A stretch of 46,856 nucleotides of DNA, from NCBI GenBank assembly GCA_030550025.1, contig JAUQQC010000016.1:1-46856 (forward strand), read 5' to 3'. The stretch comes from Acidobacteriota bacterium (GTDB lineage: Bacteria; Acidobacteriota; Blastocatellia; HR10). The translations under genes and the position numbers were made by a program. The notes under the pieces are model-generated. The model ran no database searches and was not told the DNA's origin. It was given only the letters and a program-made list of their open reading frames with translations. Positions 29,881 through 38,371 of this stretch are shown here, piece by piece (the stretch's first letter is position 1; each line of letters starts with the position of its first letter).

Positions 29881-30465
29881 ATGTGGGAGGACGCACAAGC
29901 ACTGGAACACCTGCGGTGTAAGTGGACGCCGCTTCTTGTGCGCTGTCTGGCGGAAGGCATCTCGCGTCCCGGACAGTTGAAGCGAGCGATTCCGGGGCTC
30001 TCGACCAAGGTGCTCTACGAGCGGCTGCACGATCTGCAACGGGATGGATTCGTGCGCGTATTGATCTTCGATGGGTATCCGCGGCGCGCCGAGTATCATT
30101 TAACGGAGAGGGGGCGGCGACTTCTGCACATCGTCTCCCTGTGTCAGCGGTATGCTGTTCCCTTGCCTGTATTGAGCGAAGTGCTCAAGTGCCGCTGGCT
30201 TCGGGAGATCATCGGGATCTTACGAGAAGGGCCGCAGCGCCCGAGTCACCTGCAGCGGCAACTTGTGGGGATCAGCCGTAAGGTGCTCAGTGAGAAGTTG
30301 GAGAAGTTGGAGCGCGCGCGCGTGATCCGACGAGAGGTGAGCCCGACGCGCCCAGTGGCCGTGTGGTATCGGTTGAGCGAAGAGGGCGAGCGCTTGAGCG
30401 CTCTCTTGGCCGACTTAGAGACGGCATCTCGACCGATGCGCGTCGCCGTGGGGACGTTCTCCTGA
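29881..30465 (+). CDS. Transcriptional regulator with two fused HxlR-type winged helices
   Basis: 194 residues made of two homologous winged-helix domains (about 6-84 and 99-175). They align along their whole length: LRCKWTPLLVRCLAEGISRP with LKCRWLREIIGILREGPQRP, LSTKVLYERLHDLQRDGFV with ISRKVLSEKLEKLERARVI, and EYHLTERGRRL with WYRLSEEGERL. HxlR proteins normally have one domain and act as dimers, so this may be a single-chain pseudo-dimer. Each half has a Cys (Cys13, Cys103) where the family usually has Gly before the conserved Lys-Trp, which might be redox-sensitive (inference). GAGGTGAGG precedes the ATG. Divergent from the P460 gene. Confidence 0.85.
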   Translation: MWEDAQALEHLRCKWTPLLVRCLAEGISRPGQLKRAIPGLSTKVLYERLHDLQRDGFVRVLIFDGYPRRAEYHLTERGRRLLHIVSLCQRYAVPLPVLSEVLKCRWLREIIGILREGPQRPSHLQRQLVGISRKVLSEKLEKLERARVIRREVSPTRPVAVWYRLSEEGERLSALLADLETASRPMRVAVGTFS

Positions 30466-30788
30466 AGAACTCTTCATGTGGCCATGATCCATGAACCCGA
30501 CCGGAGGGTCTTCGCAGGCCGCGTCTCAACGCTCTCTCCCAAGCCCCTTCGGTGGCGAGCGATTTGCCGCTGTCTCGGGGATTCGTTCTCCAGCACACAT
30601 CATGGCGTTTTCTTCAATCAGGCGCGACATCCGGCTGAAGCCTCCGCAACGGGACGAGCTGCCGCACGCATTGACCTCTAGTGGACGGTCACCCCTCCCG
30701 CGCGGGGAGGGAGCGGTTCCGCTTCTGAGATCCCCTGTGAACGGACCCTAGGTGCGCTCGCGGTCCGTGAAGCAAGGCCTCTTCGTCA
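30466..30788. other. Convergent intergenic region with hairpins, no gene seen
   Basis: 323 bp between the converging HxlR and ACT genes. Open frames here lack ribosome binding sites and recognisable content. Hairpins: TTCATG/CATGAA (30473-30478, 30490-30495), CCCTCCC-GCGCG-GGGAGGG (30693-30711) and CGGACC/GGTCCG (30742-30747, 30762-30767). None has a T-run, but they may slow or stop transcription from both sides. Confidence 0.5.
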
Positions 30789-31181
30789 TCAGCGACCAAT
30801 GGCCGCGAGCGCCTTCTCGATGTTAGACACGGCCATGATCACCGTCGCGTGCGCTTGTCCCGGAATCGTCGTCGCATAGGCATATTTGATGTTGACCTTG
30901 GCCTGAGCCAGTTTCTCAGTGATCTCGGCCAGCGCTCCGGGCCGATGTTCGGCCGAGAAGACGAGAGCCTCCTCTTCGGAGAAGCGAATGCGCGCGGCGC
31001 GCAGCGCATCGCGCGCTCGATCCAGGTCCTCGACGACCAGTCGCACCTTTCCCTTCTCTTTGACTTCGGGGACGAAGACCGCCGTGATGTTGACCTTGGC
31101 CTGGGCCAAGGCCGCGCAGACGCGGTGCAGCGCCCCCGGCTTATTCTCCAACGTAATGGCGACTTGCATGACTGTCGGCAT
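30789..31181 (-). CDS. Double-ACT-domain amino-acid-binding protein
   Basis: 130 residues consisting of two ACT domains only (about 1-66 and 67-130): MQVAITLENKPGALHRVCAA and VFSAEHRPGALAEITEKLAQ, each with AKVNI. Stand-alone ACT proteins bind amino acids and probably act as sensors or partners of enzymes; the ligand is unknown. The ATG at 31181 is preceded by AAGGAGG at ideal spacing; the open frame extends upstream but crosses the promoter. Confidence 0.85.
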   Translation of the reverse strand: MPTVMQVAITLENKPGALHRVCAALAQAKVNITAVFVPEVKEKGKVRLVVEDLDRARDALRAARIRFSEEEALVFSAEHRPGALAEITEKLAQAKVNIKYAYATTIPGQAHATVIMAVSNIEKALAAIGR

Positions 31182-31224
31182 CGGCGGACCTCCTTCTGAG
31201 ATCGGCCTCGATAGGCCTTCGGAA

Positions 31225-31252
31225 ATTATACGACAGGGGGGAGTGTGGACAA
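31225..31252 (-). promoter_or_regulatory. Promoter of the double-ACT gene
   Basis: A perfect TATAAT (31225-31230) with TTGTCC (31247-31252) 16 bases upstream on the minus strand; a leader of about 35 bases carries the ribosome binding site. Confidence 0.65.
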
Positions 31253-31259
31253 ATCGTGC

Positions 31260-31288
31260 TTGACATTCTGAGGCCAATCGAATAAAAA
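31260..31288 (+). promoter_or_regulatory. Promoter of the FG-GAP surface protein gene with flanking TTGGCCT sites
   Basis: TTGACA (31260-31265), 17 bases, TAAAAA (31283-31288). The heptamer TTGGCCT occurs inverted in the spacer (AGGCCAAT, 31271-31278) and twice directly after the start point (31304-31310 and 31312-31318). The leader to the GTG at 31427 is about 130 bases. Confidence 0.6.
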
Positions 31289-31426
31289 TGCCCACGTACG
31301 CGTTTGGCCTATTGGCCTTTTGCGGAGGGTTGAGCACGAAGCGGGTGCGCATGAGGAAGAGCGCAAAGGAGCGGACAGTTCGGGTGAATGTGGGTCTCCT
31401 AGTTTGCCTGGCTCAAGGAGGACGGC

Positions 31427-34400
31427 GTGAGGCGGTGGGTTTGTGCGATCGTGGCCATTTTCGTGCTCTCGCTCCGAGGCGATCGGGCGCTTCCCGAAGG
31501 TGCTGAGGTTGTTGGGCGTTCGATCTCTCGTCTGATTCGCCAGAGGGCGCATCTGCGGGAAAGTCCCCGCATTTCGGTCCGCGATCCCATCCGATCCGAA
31601 AGCGCATCGGAGTTCGTTTGGGCTTTACACCTTCCTCGGGCGCTCTCTGTGGACATTGAGATGGGCTCAGGCGTGCGCAGGCTTTTCGAGTCGCGGGAGC
31701 TCATCCCCCTCTCGCTCGCGGTCGCCGATTTCGATGAGGATGGGCGCGTCGATGCCGTCGTCGGATTCCTCGCACCGTGGGGGGGAACGCTCGTCCTGCC
31801 GTTTGGCGGGTCGTTCGTGCGGGGAGAGGACCGCTTGCGGGCGCGCGCCGTTGACATACCGATTGAGCCGAGGGCGCTTCAGGCGGGCGATTTCGATGGC
31901 GATGGGCATGCGGACATCGCGATCGCTGATGGATTGGCGGCGCGCGCGCTTGTCTTCCTCGGCGATGGCCGGGGTCATTTCGCCGTTCCTCGGGAGATCA
32001 CGTTGCCCATTGTGCCGCGACTTCTGGCCTCCGCTCCGCGCGTTGGCCCTCCGCTTCGGCCGGCGATGCACGCGCTTCTTCGCGTACCTGTTGATCTCTT
32101 CGCGATCGGAGAGCTCGAAGGTCGGTGGGGGGTCGTTCGCGTGCGTGAGCTCGCGGTGGCCGATGTCGGCGCGCTGCCGGTGCCGCCCGCGTGGCATGCC
32201 GCTTCGGCGGTCACGACCGATTGGGACGACGACGCGCGCGCCGATCTGCTCGTTGTCGGCGGCGATCGGCTTTTGATCTTCTCCGATCTCGCGCGGGAGA
32301 GACTGACGTCTCCTGAGATCCTTTCGTTGGGGATCTTCGTGCGCGCGCTTGCGGTGGGCGATTTCGATGGAGATCGGCGCGCGGATCTGGCCCTCTTGGA
32401 CGACTCCGGTCGTCGCGTGGACATTCTCTGGAACGCCTCGTTGGAGACGACGCCAATCGCGCTCTCAGAGGTGGCTCAGGCGCTGGCGTCGGCGCACTTG
32501 GACACAGACGGCGCAGCCGATCTCGTGATCCTCGCGGCTCATGCGGCGCGGCTTGATCTTTGGCCGGGGAAGCGGTTGCGGCATATGCGTCGCGCCGATG
32601 CACTCGCATATGGCGCGCAGGGGATCTCGATCCCTTTGGCAGTCGGATGCGCTCCTGTCACCGCGCAGGCGCTCTCTCTTTCAGGGGCAGGGGTGGATGA
32701 TCTCCTCATCACGAGCCGCGGGACCTCAACTGGGAGTTGTCCGAGCGCTTTTCATCTGGCGACGGCGCAAGCGAATGAGCTGGTCGTGACGACGACGAGC
32801 GATGATGGTCCTGGATCGTTGCGGCAGGCGTTGGAAGAGGCGAATGCGAGTTCGGGGCCGGACATCATTCGCTTTCGCATTCCGACTTCGGACCCCGGAT
32901 TCTTCGCCGGCGCGTTCTTCATCCGCTTGCGGAGTCCTTTGCCGGAAATTCGGGGTGGGGGCGTCACGTTGGACGGGGCGAGCCAGATCGCCTTCACGGG
33001 GGCGACCAATGGGGATCGCCCGGTCATCGTCCTGACTGGCGAGATCGGGGGAACGATCTCTGGACTCGTCCTCGCCAGCGATCGCAACGCCGTGCGGCGA
33101 CTCATCCTCTCGCGCTTCATCGGGGCCGATCAAGCGGCCATTGTGATCCGCGGGGGAGCGGAGAACGTCGTAGAAGGATGCTTGATCGGGACGAATGTGA
33201 CAGGCGGGGGGCCAGCCGGGAATACGACGGGTGTGCTCCTGATCGAAGGAGCGCGCGAGAATCGCATCGGTGGAGCGAGCGCTGAGGCCCGCAATGTCAT
33301 CTCGGCGAGCACGACCGGAATTCTCCTTCGCGGAGCGACGACGACGGGCAATCTCATCTTGGGGAATTTCATTGGAACGACGGCTGATGGCGAAGCTCCG
33401 CTCGCCAATGTGGATGGGGTGCGCATCGAAGGTGGAGCGAATGGGAATCGTGTGGGAGCGCCCGGCGCGGGCAATGTCATCGCTGCGAGCGTGGGGAACG
33501 GCCTCTGGATTCGCGCACCCGGGAGCGCCGATCGAAACATCGTACAGGCAAATCGCATCGGTGTGAGCCTAAGCGGTGCTCCGCTGGGCAATCGCGTGAC
33601 AGGTATTGCCATCAGCAGCGGCAGTGAGAACGTGATCGGAGGGACCGAAGTCGGCGAAGGCAATCTCATCGCCCATCAACGCGGCGTCGGCATTCAGATC
33701 AGCGGAGCTTCGCGCGGGAATCGCATCCTGGGCAACACGATCTGGAACAATGGCGAGCTTGGGATCGATCTGCGTGGGGATGGGCCGACGGCCAACGATC
33801 CGGGCGATGCCGATGCAGGACCGAACGATCTGCAGAATTTTCCCGTGATCGTGACGGCTGTGCAGCGCCCGAATCGGCTCGTCTTCACCGGAATCCTCGA
33901 TACGCGAGCGGGCGACGTCCGCGTGGAGTTCTTCGCGAATTCGGCCTGTCACGCTTCGGGATTCGGAGAAGGGGAGAGGTTCCTTGGAGCCATCACCGTG
34001 CGGGCGACAGGCGACGCGTCGAATCCAGCGGCGTTCACGGCCACGTTGCCTGTGACGGCGTTCGGTCAGTTCGTCACGGCGACGGCGACCGATGCCGAGG
34101 GAAATACCTCGGAGTTTTCGGCGTGCGTGCCGGTGAATGCCGCGCCGATTGCCGAGGCCGGACCGGATCGGCTCGTGGACGAGGGAACGGAGGTCGTGCT
34201 TGATGGCACGGCCAGTCGCGATCCCGACGGCGATCCCATCACCTTCCGGTGGCGGCAGGTCTCTGGTCCAGCGGTCACGCTTTCGGATCCGACCTCGCCG
34301 CAACCTCGATTCGTGGTTCCGATCGTGGATCCGGCAGTCCCGCCGCCGGTTCGCCTCACGTTCGAGCTGATCGTGAGCGATGGGCGCGTTGAGAGCGATC

Positions 34401-35287
34401 CCGATTTGGTTGTGATCACCGTCAATCGGCGTCCGATCGCCGATGCCGGGTCGGATCAGAAGGTGGATGAGGGGGCGACGGTCACGCTCGATGGCACGGC
34501 CAGTCGCGATCCCGACGGCGATCCCATCACCTTCCGGTGGCGGCAGGTGGCTGGCCCACCGGTTGTGCTCTCGGAGGCGACGGCGCCTCGACCACAATTC
34601 ACGGCGCCGACGGTCGCCCCGACTGTTCCTCCGCCGGTCACCGTGACCTTTGAGCTGGTCGTCAGCGATGGGCGCTTGAGCAGTGCGCCCGATTTGGTTG
34701 TGGTCACCATCAACCGGCGTCCAATCGCGAATGCCGGACCCGATCAAACCGTCCCCGATGGCGTGCTCGTCACCCTGGATGGGACGCGCAGCTTTGATCC
34801 TGATGGAGACGGTATCACGTTCCGCTGGACGCAAACGGCGGGTCCGGCGGTGACGCTCACGGGAGCGACGACGCCGCGCCCGAGCTTCACGGCTCCGAAT
34901 CTCGCCGTCACCGAGGCCGTTTCGGTTCGCCTCACCTTCTCGCTCGTCGTGAGCGATGGGCGGATGAACAGCGTTCCGGACACCGTAGATGTCGTCGTGC
35001 AAAACCTCGTCCGATTGGATGACAGTCGTCGGAGCGGGAATCGGCTCGTCCTCAATCTGGCGACGAATACGTTCGAATTTCGTGCCGATCGTCTCGGTCG
35101 CACGTTCACCGGGGCGATCACCGAGATCGCGCGCACCGTCGGCGATGGTGCGCAAATGCGCATCGTGGGGACAGGGCCCGAAGGACTCACGCTCACGGTG
35201 AATATTGACGTGCGAAGGAACGTCGCCACGGCCGTCCTCATGACCGCGCGCGAGACGCTGACGCTCTTCACCGGCGATGTGCAGTAG
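31427..35287 (+). CDS. Large secreted protein: FG-GAP repeats, beta-helix, three Ig/PKD-like domains
   Basis: 1286 residues with a GTG start five to six bases after AAGGAGG. A signal peptide (MRRWVCAIVAIFVLSLRG) is followed by a VCBS/FG-GAP propeller region (about 95-375) with Asp-rich loops DFDEDGRVD, DFDGDGHAD, DWDDDARAD and DFDGDRRAD. A right-handed beta-helix follows (about 445-800; repeats such as NVISAST and NLILGNFIGT), opened by SDDGPGSLRQALEEANASSG. Three PKD/REJ-like domains come next (about 900-1190), each with AGPD/AGSD, VTLDGTASRDPDGD and FRW. The unrecognised C-terminal part has no sorting tag that I recognise. Likely extracellular, perhaps adhesive or glycan-binding (inference). 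Confidence 0.85.
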   Translation: MRRWVCAIVAIFVLSLRGDRALPEGAEVVGRSISRLIRQRAHLRESPRISVRDPIRSESASEFVWALHLPRALSVDIEMGSGVRRLFESRELIPLSLAVADFDEDGRVDAVVGFLAPWGGTLVLPFGGSFVRGEDRLRARAVDIPIEPRALQAGDFDGDGHADIAIADGLAARALVFLGDGRGHFAVPREITLPIVPRLLASAPRVGPPLRPAMHALLRVPVDLFAIGELEGRWGVVRVRELAVADVGALPVPPAWHAASAVTTDWDDDARADLLVVGGDRLLIFSDLARERLTSPEILSLGIFVRALAVGDFDGDRRADLALLDDSGRRVDILWNASLETTPIALSEVAQALASAHLDTDGAADLVILAAHAARLDLWPGKRLRHMRRADALAYGAQGISIPLAVGCAPVTAQALSLSGAGVDDLLITSRGTSTGSCPSAFHLATAQANELVVTTTSDDGPGSLRQALEEANASSGPDIIRFRIPTSDPGFFAGAFFIRLRSPLPEIRGGGVTLDGASQIAFTGATNGDRPVIVLTGEIGGTISGLVLASDRNAVRRLILSRFIGADQAAIVIRGGAENVVEGCLIGTNVTGGGPAGNTTGVLLIEGARENRIGGASAEARNVISASTTGILLRGATTTGNLILGNFIGTTADGEAPLANVDGVRIEGGANGNRVGAPGAGNVIAASVGNGLWIRAPGSADRNIVQANRIGVSLSGAPLGNRVTGIAISSGSENVIGGTEVGEGNLIAHQRGVGIQISGASRGNRILGNTIWNNGELGIDLRGDGPTANDPGDADAGPNDLQNFPVIVTAVQRPNRLVFTGILDTRAGDVRVEFFANSACHASGFGEGERFLGAITVRATGDASNPAAFTATLPVTAFGQFVTATATDAEGNTSEFSACVPVNAAPIAEAGPDRLVDEGTEVVLDGTASRDPDGDPITFRWRQVSGPAVTLSDPTSPQPRFVVPIVDPAVPPPVRLTFELIVSDGRVESDPDLVVITVNRRPIADAGSDQKVDEGATVTLDGTASRDPDGDPITFRWRQVAGPPVVLSEATAPRPQFTAPTVAPTVPPPVTVTFELVVSDGRLSSAPDLVVVTINRRPIANAGPDQTVPDGVLVTLDGTRSFDPDGDGITFRWTQTAGPAVTLTGATTPRPSFTAPNLAVTEAVSVRLTFSLVVSDGRMNSVPDTVDVVVQNLVRLDDSRRSGNRLVLNLATNTFEFRADRLGRTFTGAITEIARTVGDGAQMRIVGTGPEGLTLTVNIDVRRNVATAVLMTARETLTLFTGDVQ
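34202..34548 (+). repeat. Two identical 59-bp copies inside adjacent Ig/PKD domains
   Basis: The stretches 34202-34260 and 34490-34548 are identical over 59 bp and lie exactly 288 bp (96 codons) apart, encoding the DGTASRDPDGDPITFRWRQV part of the first and second domains. Flanking codons differ, and the third copy (34740 onward) is more diverged, so this looks like recent duplication or gene conversion. Confidence 0.9.
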
Positions 35288-35356
35288 GCACGTTCGCGAC
35301 CTCATCGCATCGCACTGGCGACGGATGGGGGATTTGCCGTCTTCGAGGAGGGCGAA

Positions 35357-38017
35357 ATGGGGGCTCGATCTCCTGCGCGAGTACGTGTTCGTGCGCTCGT
35401 TCTTCTGTTCGCAAGTGTAGGATCACCTTGCGCAGGCTTTGCGCAGCAGCCGCGACCGATCGAACCGGCTAATCAGACGGCCTCAACGACAACAGGGGGG
35501 ACGAGCACGGGACTCTTTCTGACGCTCGGCGCGCGAACGCTTCGCCGCGGTGAGTATACCTTCAGCACGTCTTGGAGCAACTTCGATCGCGATCCGGGCG
35601 ATCTGGACATCAATCAAATCCCCGTCAGCTTCACGCTCGGACTGACGAACCGGCTAGAGCTGTTCGTGACGGCGAACGTCTTTCAGCAAGTGACGTCGCG
35701 ACAGCCCTTCGCCCTCTCGGGCTATCAGTTTCACGGCGTGCGAAAGGCTTTCGGCGGTGATCCGTTCGTCGCCTTCGGCTTGCCCGTCGGAGGACGGGAG
35801 ACGGCGGCCGCGTTCTTTCCGTTAAGCGGCGCGCGGCTTGGGGGGGTTCTGCCGCCGCCGGGCAGCTTCTTCGGTCCGGCGCTTTTAGCCGATCGGCCGA
35901 GCTTCGTCCACGAATGGCCCTTCTTTGGGCCGGCAACCTTTCTCTCGCGCGAGCTGGGTTTCGACCTGCAGCGCTCGGCCAACGGCCTGGGGGATATGAC
36001 CGTCGGCTTGAAAGCGGCGTTGACGGAACCTTCCGGCGCTTTCCCGATCGCCCTGGCCGCCTTGTTGCGGCTGCCTTCGGCGCGGCATCTGGAAGCGCTC
36101 GCGCGCGGGCGCAGCTCGGGGGCGACCGATGTCGGCGTGCTCTTGATCTCCGGCCAGAATTATCTCAACCATCGCCTTCGTCTGGTGCAGAACATCGGCT
36201 ACATCCATTCCGGAGATCCGAAGCTGAGCGGGGTGAAACTCCTGGATCGGCGCGATCAACTTCTGCTCAATGCCGGGGTGGAGATCGCGCCCGTGCAGTG
36301 GCTGGTTCTCATCGCCGAATGGGCGAATACGATCTACGTCGCGTCGGGAACGCCGAGTCTGAACGCCGTCAACCCTTCCGATTTACTCCTCGGCGCACGC
36401 CTCTATGGCTATGAGGGACGCATCCAGGTGGGAGGAGGATGGCGGCGATTCCTGAACCAATCCGACGCACGCACGATCCCCGTCTTCCAACCCGGTCTGG
36501 GCGTCTCCACGCTCGATATCAGTTCCAGGGACGTCAATGGCTTCGTCTTCAACTTCGCCCTGGCGCGTCGCGCTTCGCTCTTACCCCCTCCGCCGCCGAA
36601 TCGTGCGCCGAGCGTCACGCTCTTTGTGGATCGCGCCGAGGTGCGTGATGGCGAGCGCGTGACGTTGGAAGCGCGCGCGTTCGATCCCGATAACGATGTG
36701 CTCACCTACGTATGGGCGGTTGAGCCACCGGTCCCGCGCGAAGCCATGCAGGCCATCGGCGTGCCTCCGGGAGCACCACCAGGAAATCGCCTCGTGCTCG
36801 ATACGACGGGATTGAATCCCACGCCAGGCGCGCCACCGCGCACTTTCACCGTCACCGTGCACGTCGAGGACGGACGTGGAGGAACAGCTTCGGATCGGCG
36901 CGCGATCACGGTGACTGCGCCCACACCCCCAACTCCGCCTCCACCACCGCCACCACCGCCTCCGCCGCCGAATCGTCCTCCGGTCATCCAAGCGATCGAG
37001 GTCGCTCATGTCGGGACGCCGCAGGTGCCCGGGCAGATCACCGATGGCGATCTCCTGCGCGTTCGCGCCATAGCTCAGGACCCCGATGGCGATGTGCTCG
37101 TTTACCGCTGGAGCGCGACAGCTGGACGATGGGTGGGCATCGGCAGCGAGATCACCTTCGACACAGCGGGGATCACCACCGGGCCCGGAGGACCACCCGT
37201 TGCGGTAACGATCACCGTGACCGTGGATGACGGTCGGGGTGGGACCGAGAGTCGCTCGCACACGATCACCGTCGTCGCCGTGAAGCGGCCGGAGCCGATT
37301 CGACTGCCCGCGCTCTTCTTCGCCCGGTTGAATGCGGCGCGCATCACAAACTTGCATAAGGCTGTACTCGATGATGCGGCCGATCGGCTGCGACAGGACC
37401 CGCGCGCCACGCTCCTGATTGATGGCCATCAGGATCGAGCCGAGCGGTCGAATGTGGCGCGCACGCGGGCGCAAAATGCCGCCGACTACCTGATCCGGGA
37501 GCGCCGGATCGAACGCGCGCGGATTCGAGTCCGAAGCTTCGGCGCCGAGCGGCCTCACGAGAGCGGACGACGGCGGTTGAATCGTCGTGTGGAGTTGTGG
37601 ATTCTCCCGACCGGCGCTGAGATGCCGCCCAACGGCGCTCATGGCGAGCCTCGACGCGAGTCGAGGATGCCGCTCTTACAACCGCCCCTGGCGAATGCGC
37701 TGCGGTCCGCCCCGCTTTCGCAAGCTCTCGGACACACGGCTTCAGAACGGCCGACGAACGAAGTTCAACGTCGGCCGCTTCGAGTGACGGCGCTCGCTCC
37801 CGTCCCCGCCCGTTCCGAAACGGTGGGGTTGAGCGAGACCCCGGCTGTCCGAGCGCGCGCATCCCGAGTGGCCGTCAAACGCACAGTGGCGCAAAAGGCG
37901 GCGAACCGCACGCGCCTTCTGTCCAGGCGCCGCGCCCGTATCGAAGCGAGGCCGTCCAAGCGCGCCCTCGCCACGGCATCCCGCCATTCGTCCCCTTTGG
38001 CGCGCCGCCTCGAGTGA
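35357..38017 (+). CDS. OmpA-family outer-membrane protein with barrel, two Ig-like domains and basic tail
   Basis: 886 residues. A signal peptide ending near CAGFAQQ precedes a beta-barrel-like region (about 40-410). Two Ig/cadherin-like domains follow (about 415-525 and 545-640; VEDGRGGTASDRR and VDDGRGGTESRSH), joined by a run of prolines (about 528-540). Next is an OmpA peptidoglycan-binding domain (about 650-755) with RTRAQNAADYLIRERRI and LNRRVELW. The last 130 residues or so are disordered and strongly Arg-rich, unusual for the family. GAGGAGG precedes the ATG. It lies 69 bp after the FG-GAP gene, so both may be one surface unit. Confidence 0.82.
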   Translation: MGARSPARVRVRALVLLFASVGSPCAGFAQQPRPIEPANQTASTTTGGTSTGLFLTLGARTLRRGEYTFSTSWSNFDRDPGDLDINQIPVSFTLGLTNRLELFVTANVFQQVTSRQPFALSGYQFHGVRKAFGGDPFVAFGLPVGGRETAAAFFPLSGARLGGVLPPPGSFFGPALLADRPSFVHEWPFFGPATFLSRELGFDLQRSANGLGDMTVGLKAALTEPSGAFPIALAALLRLPSARHLEALARGRSSGATDVGVLLISGQNYLNHRLRLVQNIGYIHSGDPKLSGVKLLDRRDQLLLNAGVEIAPVQWLVLIAEWANTIYVASGTPSLNAVNPSDLLLGARLYGYEGRIQVGGGWRRFLNQSDARTIPVFQPGLGVSTLDISSRDVNGFVFNFALARRASLLPPPPPNRAPSVTLFVDRAEVRDGERVTLEARAFDPDNDVLTYVWAVEPPVPREAMQAIGVPPGAPPGNRLVLDTTGLNPTPGAPPRTFTVTVHVEDGRGGTASDRRAITVTAPTPPTPPPPPPPPPPPPNRPPVIQAIEVAHVGTPQVPGQITDGDLLRVRAIAQDPDGDVLVYRWSATAGRWVGIGSEITFDTAGITTGPGGPPVAVTITVTVDDGRGGTESRSHTITVVAVKRPEPIRLPALFFARLNAARITNLHKAVLDDAADRLRQDPRATLLIDGHQDRAERSNVARTRAQNAADYLIRERRIERARIRVRSFGAERPHESGRRRLNRRVELWILPTGAEMPPNGAHGEPRRESRMPLLQPPLANALRSAPLSQALGHTASERPTNEVQRRPLRVTALAPVPARSETVGLSETPAVRARASRVAVKRTVAQKAANRTRLLSRRRARIEARPSKRALATASRHSSPLARRLE

Positions 38018-38091
38018 CCGTTTGCCGCTCGGCGCGCCGCTTGACCGCTGGCGCGGCGGATTCGTCGGGCACAAGTTTTTATACATTTTCG

Positions 38092-38121
38092 TTGACAAAG
38101 TCGCCATACTTGGGCTATACT
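38092..38121 (+). promoter_or_regulatory. Strong promoter of the sulfur assimilation operon, with AT-rich upstream element
   Basis: A perfect TTGACA (38092-38097), 18 bases, TATACT (38116-38121). Directly upstream, 38074-38090 (GTTTTTATACATTTTCG) is a rare AT-rich tract in this GC-rich DNA, resembling an UP element. A hairpin (CGCCGC at 38035-38040, GCGGCG at 38053-38058) lies between the ompA-like stop and this promoter. Confidence 0.75.
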
Positions 38122-38152
38122 ACTGCCCGACTCGCGTCGTCGGGAGGAACAC

Positions 38153-38302
38153 ATGGTGGGATTCGAAGCCAAAAAGCCGAGGACGGCGCGGAGCACAGCG
38201 CATCCTCAGGGCCGCGTCGTGAAGGCCGATGTCCGCATCTCCCGAGGGCCTTGGGCCTCGGAGTCCGGCAGCGCCCTCGCCGATGACGTCTGTCGTCGTT
38301 GA
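38153..38302 (+). CDS. Small leader ORF upstream of the sulfite reductase gene (49 codons)
   Basis: ATG with GGGAGG five bases upstream, about 25 bases after the predicted start of transcription. The product begins MVGFEAKKPRTARSTAHPQG and ends ADDVCRR; I recognise no family. The position in the 5' leader of a cysteine-biosynthesis operon and the Cys near the C-terminus suggest a regulatory leader peptide, but there is only one Cys codon and no clear terminator after it, so a small protein or chance frame is also possible. A CCGAGG/CCTCGG hairpin (38242-38261) lies inside the frame. The gap 38303-38371 shows only AT-rich and SD-masking small stems. Confidence 0.5.
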   Translation: MVGFEAKKPRTARSTAHPQGRVVKADVRISRGPWASESGSALADDVCRR

Positions 38303-38371
38303 ACGCTCACGGTCGTAGTTTTCTCCCCGCGAGAAATGCGCACTCCCGTCGGAGGGGGCGAGCTCATCATT

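Noticed and set aside
30491-30751. An 86-codon frame in the convergent gap
   Set aside because: No ribosome binding site, low-complexity translation and overlap with hairpins; judged not to be a gene.
36925-36972. Short CCGCCA-like repeats resembling a repeat array
   Set aside because: They encode a run of prolines linking two Ig-like domains in the OmpA-family protein; there are no spacers.
38122-38371. SAM or cobalamin riboswitch in the sulfur operon leader
   Set aside because: None of the conserved core sequences of these riboswitches could be found; a translated small ORF occupies most of the leader.
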